Below, in pieces: positions 13,044 to 22,318 of a stretch of DNA of 28,374 bases. The translations under genes and the position numbers were made by a program. A model generated the notes under the pieces. The model saw nothing but the letters and a program-made list of their open reading frames with translations. It was not told the origin of the DNA and searched no databases. Source of the DNA: a virus; the IMG/VR virus record IMGVR_UViG_3300042261_000897, positions 1-28,374 of that record; one strand, 5' to 3'. Each line of letters begins with the position of its first letter. The first letter of the stretch is position 1.

Positions 13044-13982
13044 ATGGTGACGAAAGTCAAAGAATCCGAAGCGGCGGGAGCTGGAGAGGCGAGCGGCGAT
13101 GCCGCCACCGATCCCAGGACAGCCGTGGAACGCAAGCTGGACGAGGCCATGAACCGCGACACCGGCGCCGATGACGGCGACGGCGGCGATCCCGACGAGC
13201 GCGACGAGGGGAAACCCGAGGGCGGCGACGACCGGGACGCGGACGATCCGGACGCCGATGAGGGCGACGGCGGCGATCCCGACGAGAATGCCGAGGACCA
13301 GTTGCAGGCTGGCGAGATCAAGGGCCTTACCGAGCAGGCCCAGGCGGCGGTCAACAAGCGCATCGCCAAGATCGTGAAAGCCAGGAAGACGGTCGAGAAA
13401 AAGGCCGCCAAGCTCGAAACCGAGCTGACCGAGCTCCGTGGGAAACTGGACGGGACCTTCGAGGCAACGGTCAAGAAACTCGGGCTCCATGGGGATTACG
13501 TGTCGAAGGATGACGCGGCCCTGTTGGAGAAGTACGAGAAGCTCCGCTCCATGAAGCGCTGGCTCCGCGAGAACCGCGAGGGCTATGTCGGCGACGGGAC
13601 GGACGAAAAGCCGGAAGTCGATGCCCGGGCAATCGCACGGCGCGAGGCCGAGGTCGAGGACGAACTGCTGGAGCTGGCCCCCAGGGCGAAGAGCCTTTGG
13701 GATTCCACGCTCAAGCAGATCCGCGAGGACCTGCTGGCCGGACGCAAGGCGCGGCTCGGGAAGGCGACCGACGGCAAGGACAAGGGCCAAGGCCAGGAGC
13801 GCAAGCCGCCGGCCAAGCCCCCGAAGATCCCGGCCAGTGGAGAAGGCGCGCGTAAACCTCCCGCCAGCGCCTCACGCAGGGAAAAGCCCGCGTTCGACCA
13901 GGAGGAAGTGAAGAAAGGCGGCGGCAAGTCCGCCCTGGAAAACCAGTTCCGTAAAGTGTTCGGCGGTGGCGACAAGCCCTGA
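13044..13982 (+). CDS. Capsid scaffolding-like protein
   Basis: A 312-residue protein with the composition of a phage scaffold. The N-terminal region (about 20-95) is very acidic, with repeated Gly-Asp and Asp-Pro units. The middle (about 105-225) is a coiled coil rich in Lys, Glu and Leu. The C-terminus (about 240-312) is basic and Pro/Ala-rich, a typical capsid-binding tail. It lies directly before the major capsid gene. It would guide prohead assembly and leave before packaging. The ATG at 13044 has TGAGGT upstream; an ATG at 13032 in the same frame lacks one. No protease motif is seen. Confidence 0.65.
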   Translation: MVTKVKESEAAGAGEASGDAATDPRTAVERKLDEAMNRDTGADDGDGGDPDERDEGKPEGGDDRDADDPDADEGDGGDPDENAEDQLQAGEIKGLTEQAQAAVNKRIAKIVKARKTVEKKAAKLETELTELRGKLDGTFEATVKKLGLHGDYVSKDDAALLEKYEKLRSMKRWLRENREGYVGDGTDEKPEVDARAIARREAEVEDELLELAPRAKSLWDSTLKQIREDLLAGRKARLGKATDGKDKGQGQERKPPAKPPKIPASGEGARKPPASASRREKPAFDQEEVKKGGGKSALENQFRKVFGGGDKP

Positions 13983-14015
13983 CCGGACGAAAACCCGATC
14001 ATCGAGGAGACGACC

Positions 14016-15020
14016 ATGCCTGGAATGTACGAAGTTGACCAACCGATGAAGATCGCCGAGCTTGGCAATACGATCTTCATTGCCGAATCCGAGAAGACCC
14101 CGTTCGCCCGCCTGCTGAAGCGCGGCAAGAAGCCGGTGCAGATGCTGAGCGAGTGGCCGGTGCAGGCCTATCCCCGCCAGGGCTTTGGCGGAACGGTGGA
14201 TGGCACCGACAAGACCACGTTTTCGAAGACGACCCGCGTGCCGCTGGAGTCCTACGGCATGTGGCAGATGTCCGACGGCTGGATGGTCAGCAAGCTGGCC
14301 CAGCTCACGCAGACCGCCGGCGTCAAGGACGAGAAGGCGAAGCAGGCGACCGACGATTCCCTGCTGCTGGGGAAGAAGACCGAACGGCAGTTGCTCTCCG
14401 ACATGGACACGCAGGCCGAAGGCGGCGGCAAGGCATACCAGAGCCGCGGCGCGTTCTCCTGGCTGGCCACGGAGGCCCAGACGAACAAGCCGGTCCCGGC
14501 GGCCTTCCGGCCCGCCGCGGCGTGCGCCTACACGGGCGCCCTGGCGAGCTTCCTGCCCACAAGCATGGAAGCCATGCTGACCGCGATGGCCACGGCCAAG
14601 ATGGGGCCGGTGGACCTCACGGGAGTTGTCGGCATCAAGCTGAAGGCGCAGATGTCTTCCTGGCCACAGAAGCAGTATCCTGCCAACGGCAGCGAGGTCG
14701 CGGCCATTCAGTACAACCTGGACCTGACCGACAAGAAGCTCACGCAGGTGGTCGACTTCTTCGAGTTCGACGCCGGCCGGGTGAACAACATCCCGAGCTA
14801 CTACCTGCTGTGCGACGCCACCACGGGCAAAGACAGCGCCTACACGCCGAACAGCGGCCTGTTCGTGGACCTCTCCATGTGGGAGCTCTGCTTCCTCCAG
14901 GAGCCCACGAGCTGGGTCGAGGCGCCGAAGTCCGGCGGCCCCCGCGGCTACCATGACGCGGTCTACATCCTCAAGTGCCTGAACCCCCTCGGCCAGGGCA
15001 TGGTCAAGACCAACACCTGA
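14016..15020 (+). CDS. Major capsid protein
   Basis: A 334-residue protein following the scaffold. The N-terminal part (MKIAELGNTIFIAESEKTPFARLLKRGKK, then an EWP motif) resembles the N-arm and E-loop region of HK97-fold capsid proteins of the SU10/DUF5309-like type. These keep a TPF motif near residue 28 and a Glu-Trp before the spine helix. The middle and C-terminal portions are balanced alpha/beta with no repeats. It forms the phage shell. GAGGAGACGACC is a strong ribosome binding site, as expected for an abundant protein. The capsid call rests mainly on position, size and the N-terminal pattern. Confidence 0.75.
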   Translation: MPGMYEVDQPMKIAELGNTIFIAESEKTPFARLLKRGKKPVQMLSEWPVQAYPRQGFGGTVDGTDKTTFSKTTRVPLESYGMWQMSDGWMVSKLAQLTQTAGVKDEKAKQATDDSLLLGKKTERQLLSDMDTQAEGGGKAYQSRGAFSWLATEAQTNKPVPAAFRPAAACAYTGALASFLPTSMEAMLTAMATAKMGPVDLTGVVGIKLKAQMSSWPQKQYPANGSEVAAIQYNLDLTDKKLTQVVDFFEFDAGRVNNIPSYYLLCDATTGKDSAYTPNSGLFVDLSMWELCFLQEPTSWVEAPKSGGPRGYHDAVYILKCLNPLGQGMVKTNT

Positions 15021-15034
15021 TCCTCCCAGAGCAT

Positions 15035-15057
15035 GGCCGCCGGACCGCCCGGCGGCC
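15035..15057 (+). terminator. Hairpin after the major capsid gene
   Basis: GGCCGCCGG and CCGGCGGCC form a perfect 9-bp stem around a five-base loop, 15 bases after the capsid stop. No T-tract follows. It may protect the capsid mRNA 3' end or slow transcription; full termination is doubtful. Confidence 0.45.
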
Positions 15058-15116
15058 AGGCCTGCCCATGAGGACGTGAAGCAAGAATTGTTTAAACCCA
15101 AGACAGGAAACAGAAC

Positions 15117-15737
15117 GTGAAGAAAGTATTGTGCATCGGAATCGCAGGGCTGGCGCTGGTCGCCGGCATCACCCAGGCCGCCGACATCCGTCCCTTGACG
15201 CTGGAGGAGCAGGCCAACCTTGGCGCGACCCACGAGATCCGCGTGACCTACGCCGATTTCGCGGCGAGCACGGACACGAACACCGCGCTGATCATCAGCA
15301 ACGCGGTCATCAGTTCCGGGCGGGCCGTCGAGTGCGTGGCCATGATCCTGGAGAAGGCGTTCGACACCGAGAACACCAACTACACGGGGTCATGCGCCCT
15401 GAAGGTTGGCGACAGTTCGGATGACGACCTCTTCCTTTCCAGCACCGAGATTGCCAGCGATGGCAGCGAGGTCCTGTTCAAGCTCGGGCGCCGTGACGCG
15501 GAAACGATTACCCCCGTCGTGACGCTTGGACGGGTTACGGTGACGGACACCAATGGCGTGACCTTCAGCGCCGTAACCAACGTGACGGTGACGGCGACGG
15601 CGACGGCCCCCGCCATCAGCGGCTACAAGCTGTATTCCGCCGACAACTACATCAAGCTGACCTTCACGCCCAACACCGAGGAGGCGCTCAGCGCCAACAC
15701 GGCCGGGATCGTGAGGATCCTGTTCAATATCCGTTAA
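15117..15737 (+). CDS. Exported protein of unknown role beside the capsid gene
   Basis: A 206-residue protein with a clear Sec signal peptide (KKVLCIGIAGLALVAGITQA, residues 2-21, likely cut before AD). The mature part is rich in Thr, Val, Asn and Ser and is probably beta-sandwich (ITPVVTLGRVTVTDTNG, then VTNVTVTATATAP). In this position phages usually have a head decoration or minor capsid protein, which would not need export. It may be a virion protein with an unusual maturation, or a secreted protein that modifies the cell envelope. The GTG start at 15117 follows AGACAGGAAAC. No Cys pairs; one Cys in the signal peptide lacks a proper lipobox. Confidence 0.6.
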   Translation: MKKVLCIGIAGLALVAGITQAADIRPLTLEEQANLGATHEIRVTYADFAASTDTNTALIISNAVISSGRAVECVAMILEKAFDTENTNYTGSCALKVGDSSDDDLFLSSTEIASDGSEVLFKLGRRDAETITPVVTLGRVTVTDTNGVTFSAVTNVTVTATATAPAISGYKLYSADNYIKLTFTPNTEEALSANTAGIVRILFNIR

Positions 15738-15746
15738 TCCGCACGC

Positions 15747-15789
15747 GCCCCGGCGCGGGGGCTTCACTCCTTTCCACCCGCGCCGGGGC
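15747..15789 (+). terminator. Long GC-rich hairpin, terminator-like
   Basis: GCCCCGGCGCGGG (15747-15759) pairs perfectly with CCCGCGCCGGGGC (15777-15789) around a 17-base pyrimidine-rich loop. CTCTTATC follows and then the ATG at 15798. It probably reduces transcription from the capsid unit into the portal unit, and may also limit translation of the next gene. Confidence 0.6.
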
Positions 15790-15797
15790 CTCTTATC

Positions 15798-16130
15798 ATG
15801 TCATACACCCAGGCCCAGTTACAGGAAGCGCGGCGCATGGATGAGTCCATGATCCGGGAGCGGTCCACCTACGGCCGCATCGGCAAGACCGGCCGCATGA
15901 CCCGCCGCCTGTCCCTGCCGGCCTACATGACCGCCATGAAGCACGTCGGGGTTGACGCCCCGGCGGACGTGAAGGAGCGCTATTTCCAGGACAACGAACG
16001 GCTGTACTTCGGGCTCAATGCCCAGCAGACCCCTCCGGGCCTAGCTAACCGGCATGGCCGGGTGCGCGAGCGCACCATCTACGGCCAGGACTCCAACGGC
16101 AACGTGACCCGGCTCACCGTGAGGCGCTGA
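15798..16130 (+). CDS. Hypothetical basic head-module protein
   Basis: A 110-residue basic protein of unknown function (LQEARRMDESMIRERSTYG, then GKTGRMTRRLSLPAYM). The C-terminal part RERTIYGQDSNGNVTRLTVRR repeats the RERSTYG-type segment of the N-terminus, hinting at an internal duplication. It lies just before the portal gene and could be a minor head protein or DNA-binding internal protein. The ribosome binding site is weak (GGGG inside the hairpin), so the level of expression may be low. Confidence 0.6.
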   Translation: MSYTQAQLQEARRMDESMIRERSTYGRIGKTGRMTRRLSLPAYMTAMKHVGVDAPADVKERYFQDNERLYFGLNAQQTPPGLANRHGRVRERTIYGQDSNGNVTRLTVRR

Positions 16131-16132
16131 CC

Positions 16133-18397
16133 ATGACGAAGGAAGCATTCGACGAGACCCGCGACGATGGCGGTTCCGCCATGATCAGCGAGCCGACCCT
16201 GGCCGAACTGAAGGCCGAGGTCGAAGATATCGTTTCCGAGTTGCAGTCGAACGTATGGGCCGCCAAGACCGATGCCGAGGACACCCGCTTCTGCCGCTGG
16301 GCCGGCCAGGCTCCGGACGGCCTGAAGCACGAGGACTACATCGGCGACGTCCCCGAGCCATTCGAGGGCGCCACCGACATGCGGGTGCGCCTGGCCGACA
16401 TGCTGGTCAATGAGGAGGTCATGCTGCTGGTGGTGGCGGCGCTCCGGGCCCAGGTCCGCGTCAAGGGCATCGAGGCCGACGACATTTCCCGCGCCGGCGG
16501 CATGACGCTGGCCATGCGGTGGATCCTCCGCAACTATCTGGGCGTGCGCTGGGTCGAGGAACTGATCCGCCTGGCCAACTACTATTCCAGCGATTCACCC
16601 GCCCTCGCCCTGATGGGCGTCTACTGGCGCGAGGAAACCAGTCTCCGGCTCGAACGCCTGACTGCTGAACAGCTCATGGAACGCTACATGCGGCGGATCA
16701 TGGAAATCACCGAGCAGGATGCCGCCGAAGCCGCCATGGGGACGGACGCGGAACTGATCAAGGAACAGGGCCGCAACGCGGCGGCCGACTTCCAGGCGGC
16801 GCTCCAGGACAAGCAGATCGGGGCCGAAATGCTGGCCGAACTGCTGCAGGACTTCTTCCCGGACATCACGCCCGCGCGCGCCCGCAAGGTCATCGCGCAG
16901 CTCCGCAAGACCGGGGCCGCCGAGTTCCCGGTCCCCTACACTTCCAAGAACGGGCCGGAAGTGTCGGCCAAGCGGCTGTTCGAGGACTTCTATGTCCCGC
17001 TGAACACCCAGGACTTCCAGGGCGCCCGCTGCTACTTCGAGCCCCGCTGGCTTAGCAAGGCCGGAATCCACGAGCGGGCCCGGGCCGAGGGCTGGTCAGA
17101 CGAGTTCCTGAAGGAAGTCCTGAAACATGAGTCCGCGCCTGCATTCCCGGACTATAGCCGCGACGTTGAAGGCAATCTCCGGCAGCGCGACCCGAAATGG
17201 TATCGCGGGCTCTACCAGGTCATCACGGCCTACTACGTGGCCATCAATGACGAGGGCATCCCGGGCCGCTACTGGATCACCTTCCACAAGGACGTTGCCT
17301 TTGCCGCCCACGACCGCCGCCTGCTGGACTATGCCCACGGGAAATACCCCGGCCACGTGTTCCGGCGCGAGGTCTTGAGCCGCAACATGCTAGACAGCCG
17401 CGGCATCCCGGAACTCTCCGGGCCGTTCCAGGGGCTTCAGAAGCTCTATGCCGACACCTTCGGCGACCACGCGCAGATTGCCGGGGTCCCGCCGATCATT
17501 TCCTCCGGCCGCGCCCGCATGGGTACGCTGCACATCAAGCCGCTGGCCGAGCTCCAGGTCAAGCGCGAGGGCCAGATCAAGTGGATGCAGCCCCCGCAGT
17601 ACCCGGCAACCGTGGACAACATGCTGAAGGAAATCCAGCGCCAGGTGGACCAGTACTTCGGCCGCTCCGCCGATGGGGTCCCTCCGGACCTGGTGGCCCT
17701 CCACCGCGACTTCAAGGTCATGTGGTGGCTGATGAACGTGCGCGAGGTCATGATCCAGCTCATGCAGCTCTTCCAGCAGTTCGCGAGCGACGACCTGCTC
17801 CGCCGCATCACCAACCGCGACGGCGACCAGCTCATCAAGAGCGTCGAGGAGATCCAGGGCCAGTTCGACATGGAGATCGTGTTCGATCCCCGCGACCTCG
17901 ACATGGAAAACCTCCAGACCCTGGGCACGATCGTCAAGGATTTGCTCATGGCCATGGACCGCGACAAGACCATGGACCCCAGCGCGATCGTCGCGGCCAT
18001 GCTCTGGCGCGTATCCCCGGACCTGGCCGAAGCCGCCTTGCGCCCCGTTGACAAGGCCCAGGCCGACGAGCTCGCCGACGAGCTGCAGAAGTACCAGCAG
18101 ATCCGCGCCGGGACCGAGCCGGACCTACCCGACGACGGCAGCATCAACTACGAGGTCCGCTCCGGGCTCTACCAGCAAATGCAGCAGGCCAACCCGCAAA
18201 TCTTCGCCGACATGGCCCCCGACAAGCAGGCGATCCTGCAAAGCCGCATCCAGCGCCTGGGCGTGCTGGCCCAGCAATACGGCGCCAACGTCCAGATCGG
18301 CCGCCAGGGCGGGCGCGCGGCGCTGCCCCAGGGGCAACCACCTGCCGAGCCGCAGGCGGCCGCCATGCCGCCGGGCATGATGGGAGGCATGGCATGA
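16133..18397 (+). CDS. Portal protein (large, podovirus-like)
   Basis: A 754-residue protein, the likely dodecameric portal through which DNA enters and leaves the head. Its size is in the upper range of portal proteins of short-tailed phages. Helical N-terminal segments and an acidic-rich wing (about 150-270) precede a core with repeated Arg/Trp/Tyr stretches (DPKWYRGLYQVITAYYVAIN). A long helical stem follows (VDNMLKEIQRQVDQYFGRS, then MWWLMNVREVMIQLMQLFQQF), and a Gln/Ala-rich C-terminal tail (ALPQGQPPAEPQAAAMPP) would fit a barrel extension. There is no catalytic motif. It comes after the capsid gene, unlike the usual portal-scaffold-capsid order. The stop overlaps the next start (ATGA). 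Confidence 0.75.
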   Translation: MTKEAFDETRDDGGSAMISEPTLAELKAEVEDIVSELQSNVWAAKTDAEDTRFCRWAGQAPDGLKHEDYIGDVPEPFEGATDMRVRLADMLVNEEVMLLVVAALRAQVRVKGIEADDISRAGGMTLAMRWILRNYLGVRWVEELIRLANYYSSDSPALALMGVYWREETSLRLERLTAEQLMERYMRRIMEITEQDAAEAAMGTDAELIKEQGRNAAADFQAALQDKQIGAEMLAELLQDFFPDITPARARKVIAQLRKTGAAEFPVPYTSKNGPEVSAKRLFEDFYVPLNTQDFQGARCYFEPRWLSKAGIHERARAEGWSDEFLKEVLKHESAPAFPDYSRDVEGNLRQRDPKWYRGLYQVITAYYVAINDEGIPGRYWITFHKDVAFAAHDRRLLDYAHGKYPGHVFRREVLSRNMLDSRGIPELSGPFQGLQKLYADTFGDHAQIAGVPPIISSGRARMGTLHIKPLAELQVKREGQIKWMQPPQYPATVDNMLKEIQRQVDQYFGRSADGVPPDLVALHRDFKVMWWLMNVREVMIQLMQLFQQFASDDLLRRITNRDGDQLIKSVEEIQGQFDMEIVFDPRDLDMENLQTLGTIVKDLLMAMDRDKTMDPSAIVAAMLWRVSPDLAEAALRPVDKAQADELADELQKYQQIRAGTEPDLPDDGSINYEVRSGLYQQMQQANPQIFADMAPDKQAILQSRIQRLGVLAQQYGANVQIGRQGGRAALPQGQPPAEPQAAAMPPGMMGGMA

Positions 18398-19245
18398 GGA
18401 CGATCAAGGCCAAGCAGCTATTCGAGGCCATTGTCCGGATGGAAGGGCGCGACCCGTCCAGCGCCGAGCTATCCGCCACCCAGAAGGCGGTCCGGGCAGA
18501 ACTGGCAAACGACCGAATCAAGGAAGGGTGGGAATATGCCCTCTGGCCCGAGACCCTGATCGTCGAAAGCCGCTACTACCGGGAGACCTGGGGCGCGACC
18601 CGGAACTACGTGACCGACGACGAGGTCTACCTGAACGATACCTACTACATCAGCCTGGCGGATGACAACGTGGGGCATTCCCCCGACGAACCCGATTCCC
18701 TCTGGTGGGCCGAGACCACGACCTTTCTCCGCTCCGTCGAACTGGCCCAATGGGGCGCCACGGTCATCAGCGGGATCGACACCGACAACGGCGTTTTCGC
18801 CGTTGATCCCCGCCTTTACCGGGACGCCAAGGCCCTCCGGCCCGTGCGGATCGTTGGGGACGCCATCTTCATCGAGTCGCCCGACAAGATCACCCTGCCG
18901 TGGATCCGGTTCCGCCCGGCGGCGCCTGAAATCTCATGGACGGAATGGAACTCCGGGACCGCCTATGCCATCGGAGACCTCTGCTACCTGGCCGCGACCG
19001 GCGAGGCCTACAAGGCGCTGGAGCCCTCCACGAACGTCAGCCCCTACGAGCACCCCGTCCAATGGGAAGCCGTGGGCGTGCCCGCCTTCCTATCCACCTA
19101 TGTCAAGCACGCGGTGGCGGCGGACCTCCTGCAGGAGGACCAGGGCAAGTATAAGGAACAGGCCCGGGCCGAAGCCGAGCTCGAGCGCCTGCATGACGTG
19201 TTGATTGAACAGCAAGGGGCCGCGCCGCGGGCGCGGTTCAGGTAG
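18394..19245 (+). CDS. Head-tail adaptor-like protein with carbohydrate-binding-like module
   Basis: A 283-residue protein directly after the portal. The N-terminal part (about 1-60, helical) and the final helical part (about 240-275) are consistent with a head-completion or adaptor protein, a dodecamer bridging portal and tail. Residues about 184-225 contain WNSGTAYAIGDLCYL, then a Tyr-Lys-Ala segment and a Trp-Glu close, the layout of the small carbohydrate-binding modules (CBM5/12-like) found in chitin and cell-wall binding proteins. That combination is unusual and may mark a surface-exposed, host-binding part. The ATG overlaps the portal stop. Confidence 0.5.
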   Translation: MRTIKAKQLFEAIVRMEGRDPSSAELSATQKAVRAELANDRIKEGWEYALWPETLIVESRYYRETWGATRNYVTDDEVYLNDTYYISLADDNVGHSPDEPDSLWWAETTTFLRSVELAQWGATVISGIDTDNGVFAVDPRLYRDAKALRPVRIVGDAIFIESPDKITLPWIRFRPAAPEISWTEWNSGTAYAIGDLCYLAATGEAYKALEPSTNVSPYEHPVQWEAVGVPAFLSTYVKHAVAADLLQEDQGKYKEQARAEAELERLHDVLIEQQGAAPRARFR

Positions 19246-19254
19246 GAGGACCCA

Positions 19255-19563
19255 ATGAACGTGCGCAACGTGAACGAAGAAATGATGATGGTTCCGGTTG
19301 GCGGAGGCCAGGAACTGAACGTTACCGATCAGGCCGTGGCGGCCGCGACGCTCCCCGAGTCGGCGACCCATGCCCTGCTGAGCGTCAAGACCAATGACGT
19401 ACTCATGGCCTTTGATGCCACGCCTGTCCAGGCTGGCGCCGGGGTCCTGTTGCCGGCTGGAACGCGCATGATCTTGCGCCAGTACGCGCTTGGCAAGGCC
19501 AAGTTCGTGCGGGCGGCGGCCGACAAGAGCGCCGTGATCCGGATCGAGCCCGTCATTTTCTAA
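19255..19563 (+). CDS. Small beta-rich structural protein
   Basis: A 102-residue protein with no recognised domain. Alternating hydrophobic strands (HALLSVKTNDVLMAFDATP, then GTRMILRQYALGKAKFVRAA) resemble small phage head or tail proteins that bind to the capsid or neck surface. GTAGGAGGACCC before the ATG is a very good ribosome binding site. Its place between adaptor and fibre supports a virion role, which is inferred only. Confidence 0.6.
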   Translation: MNVRNVNEEMMMVPVGGGQELNVTDQAVAAATLPESATHALLSVKTNDVLMAFDATPVQAGAGVLLPAGTRMILRQYALGKAKFVRAAADKSAVIRIEPVIF

Positions 19564-19580
19564 GGGGGGACACTCCGCCC

Positions 19581-22310
19581 GTGCCGATCCGCCGCATAAT
19601 CCTATGCGCCGCACTCATGGCCCCGGTTATCGCCGCGGGCCAATGGCCGCAGTATGTCAAGACCGTTGGCAACGTGACCAGCAACGGCATCGCGGCATTC
19701 GCGGATGGCAGCGGCAAGTTGCTCAAGGCCTATGACGGCGCGATCCTGGCGGCACCCACCAACGCGGCGGAGGCTGGATGGGTCCTGGTGTATGGCGCCG
19801 ACGGAAATCCGGCCTGGGCGAACACGTCATCCGGCCTTGAATCCCACGCGGCCGAAACGACCACGGCACATGGCGGAATCATGGCCAAGGCCACGAATCC
19901 GGGATCCAACGGGCAGGTGTTGATGCTGAATGGCCAGACCGGCAGGCCATACTGGGGCGACCCAGTCATCGAGGGGGGCGTCAATTACCTCGTGACCTCC
20001 GGAGTGGCCCGCGTCAATGCCAGGATCGGGGCCACGAACTGGACGGTATCCGTCAGCAACGGCACATGGGACGGCGTGACGGCCACGTTGACCCGGAGCG
20101 GCATGGTGACTATCGCCTCCAGCGACCCCGTTTCGCGCTGGACCTATGACCGCAGCCAGGCGGACACCATCGGGCTGGTGGACCTGATCGACGCGGGCGG
20201 ATGGCAGACCAACGCCCACGGCGACATCACGGCCGGGGACATTTACAACCTACGCATTGAGGCCTACCGGATCAGCATTCCTGGTGTTCCGGGAGCCGAC
20301 CCAGCCCCGGCCTCCGTGGCCATCAGCAATTTGGCGGTATGGACATGGACCGCCCCGGCGATTGTCGGCACCACCAATGCCTTCGAGGGAACAACCGTCC
20401 TGGTGGACGACCCCGGCGCGGACCTCGAAGCGGTAAACCTCCGGACACTGGAAACCCGCCTGGCGGACCAGGCGGCCGCGAACACGCCCGCGGAATGGGC
20501 CCGCTATCCGGCAACCACCAACGTGCTACTGGGCGGTCGGGCGCTGTACCTCAATGCGCAGTGGAGCCTGCTGGCGGATGGCCGCTTTTGCGCGCTCAGC
20601 TACAACGGCCGCGACGTGTTCTATGCCAGCATGTCTAACAGCCTGCTGGCCATAACCGGGCTCTCCATAGGCGATCCCATCGTGTTCCAGGTGGCGACCA
20701 ACTGGGTTACCTCGCGCCCCTGGCTCGAGGTATGCACCGACCTACCCGGCGGGATATGGGTCGAATGCGACTCCGTGACCAACACCTGGCCCGCGCACTC
20801 CAACGGGGCCTATACCGTGACCGTCAGCAATGCCTGGCCGGCGGGGGCCTACTTCCGCGCCTGCCAGACCGGAACGAACGTCAACAGTCTGGTGGCGACC
20901 GTGCCCATGGACCTACGCGGCGGGCTGATCCTGGGCGGAGTGACGCGGACGAACTGGCCCACGCCGGTCCCTGGCCCGGCCGGCCCGGCTGGTACAAGCA
21001 CGGTCGTGATCGTGAACGCGCCGACCATCACCGCAACGGCGGTAGCCGGGGAAACGGCAAGCGTGACCAACCTTGGCACGCCCCAGAACGCCGTATTGCA
21101 GTTCACCCTTCCGCGCGGGGAAGCGGGACCGATGGGAACAAACGGGATGTCAACCATGCCCGCCACATGGGACGCCGACGAGATCGGCACGAACGCCCTC
21201 TATGTCAAGGTCGGAGGCCAGGTCATGGAGCGGCATGATACCAACGGCATCACCATGCTGCATGGCAGCCTCCAGCTTTACGAGGAGGACCTCAACTGCA
21301 ACGTTAGGCTTTATGACGGCTCGCGCCTGGCACCCTCCTTCACATTCCGAGGCCACACGAACGATTTCGGCCTGTACGCGCGGGGGTGGAACGGCCTGTA
21401 TGGGGCCGGATGGTCCATGTCCGGGGCCGAGATCGGCGTGCTCCATGCGGGCGGCATCACGCTTATGCAGACCAATGGCACGTTCGCCGGCCGCCACTCG
21501 GGGGACCTGTCCGACTGTACCGGATACCCGGAGCCGCTGTTTGAGGCGTGGAAGACCAACATGCAGTTTTCCGCGCTCACACTCACCAACCTGATCGTGA
21601 CGCCTGGGGCCATCTCGCTGCTGGACAGTCTCAACACGCCGCGGCTATCTCTGACGCCCGCGGACGGCATGACCGTCAATGACGCTGGGGGGACCGCACG
21701 AACCAAAATTGGAGCGCAGTCCGTCGAACTGCGGGACACGTCAGGGCTGAAGACAACGTCCCTGGGGTCTGTGCTGAAGTTGTTCGATCCAACCAGCGGC
21801 ACAGAACTCATGAATTTCGGCGGGCTCGATGGAAGCAGCATCACCTGCAAGGCCCCCAACGGGTACACGCAGTACTCCATTGACGCCTTCAACGGCCTAG
21901 TGATCCGTGACCAAAGCCAGTACGCCATTCGGTCGGTAATCTCTCCATACGGCATGACGCTGATGACCGCCAGCAGCCAGATCGTGTTCGCGGTCGATTC
22001 GCAAGGCAGCCTCAAGACGACGGTCAACGACATGGTCGTCACCAATAACGGCAACCTGACCATGGCTGGACCGAACGGCGCGACAACCCTGCAACTCGTG
22101 GGGGTGTCCGGCGCCATCCGTGCGGCCTCCATGACCCTCACGAACTCCGGCTCGACCTGCACCCTGGGCGTCACCAATAACGCGTTGACCCTGAACGGGA
22201 GAACCATGCTCGCCACGAACTTCCCGAGCTTCAACCTCACCAATGTCTTCGCCGGAGTCACGAGCGTGCTCTGGTTTGCCAACGGGGTTTGCACCAACAA
22301 GACGCCTTAA
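19581..22310 (+). CDS. Tail fibre / receptor-binding protein with collagen-like segment
   Basis: A 909-residue protein. The N-terminus (IRRIILCAALMAPVIAA) looks like a Sec signal peptide, odd for a virion fibre. The body is rich in Asn, Thr, Gly and Trp with many beta strands (TNWTVSVSNGTW). Residues 464-473 (PGPAGPAGTS) and 510-520 (LPRGEAGPMG) frame a collagen-like stretch seen in phage fibres, and the following region of regular 25-35-residue beta turns (about 590-880) could be a trimeric shaft. The C-terminus may bind the receptor. It starts with GTG after a GGGGGA site at a long distance. No glycosidase motif was found. Confidence 0.65.
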   Translation: MPIRRIILCAALMAPVIAAGQWPQYVKTVGNVTSNGIAAFADGSGKLLKAYDGAILAAPTNAAEAGWVLVYGADGNPAWANTSSGLESHAAETTTAHGGIMAKATNPGSNGQVLMLNGQTGRPYWGDPVIEGGVNYLVTSGVARVNARIGATNWTVSVSNGTWDGVTATLTRSGMVTIASSDPVSRWTYDRSQADTIGLVDLIDAGGWQTNAHGDITAGDIYNLRIEAYRISIPGVPGADPAPASVAISNLAVWTWTAPAIVGTTNAFEGTTVLVDDPGADLEAVNLRTLETRLADQAAANTPAEWARYPATTNVLLGGRALYLNAQWSLLADGRFCALSYNGRDVFYASMSNSLLAITGLSIGDPIVFQVATNWVTSRPWLEVCTDLPGGIWVECDSVTNTWPAHSNGAYTVTVSNAWPAGAYFRACQTGTNVNSLVATVPMDLRGGLILGGVTRTNWPTPVPGPAGPAGTSTVVIVNAPTITATAVAGETASVTNLGTPQNAVLQFTLPRGEAGPMGTNGMSTMPATWDADEIGTNALYVKVGGQVMERHDTNGITMLHGSLQLYEEDLNCNVRLYDGSRLAPSFTFRGHTNDFGLYARGWNGLYGAGWSMSGAEIGVLHAGGITLMQTNGTFAGRHSGDLSDCTGYPEPLFEAWKTNMQFSALTLTNLIVTPGAISLLDSLNTPRLSLTPADGMTVNDAGGTARTKIGAQSVELRDTSGLKTTSLGSVLKLFDPTSGTELMNFGGLDGSSITCKAPNGYTQYSIDAFNGLVIRDQSQYAIRSVISPYGMTLMTASSQIVFAVDSQGSLKTTVNDMVVTNNGNLTMAGPNGATTLQLVGVSGAIRAASMTLTNSGSTCTLGVTNNALTLNGRTMLATNFPSFNLTNVFAGVTSVLWFANGVCTNKTP

Positions 22311-22318
22311 GGAGAGCC

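Noticed and set aside
13872-15233. 453-codon frame on the minus strand
   Set aside because: Antisense shadow of the capsid and neighbouring genes, with low-complexity Gly/Leu/Arg/His composition.
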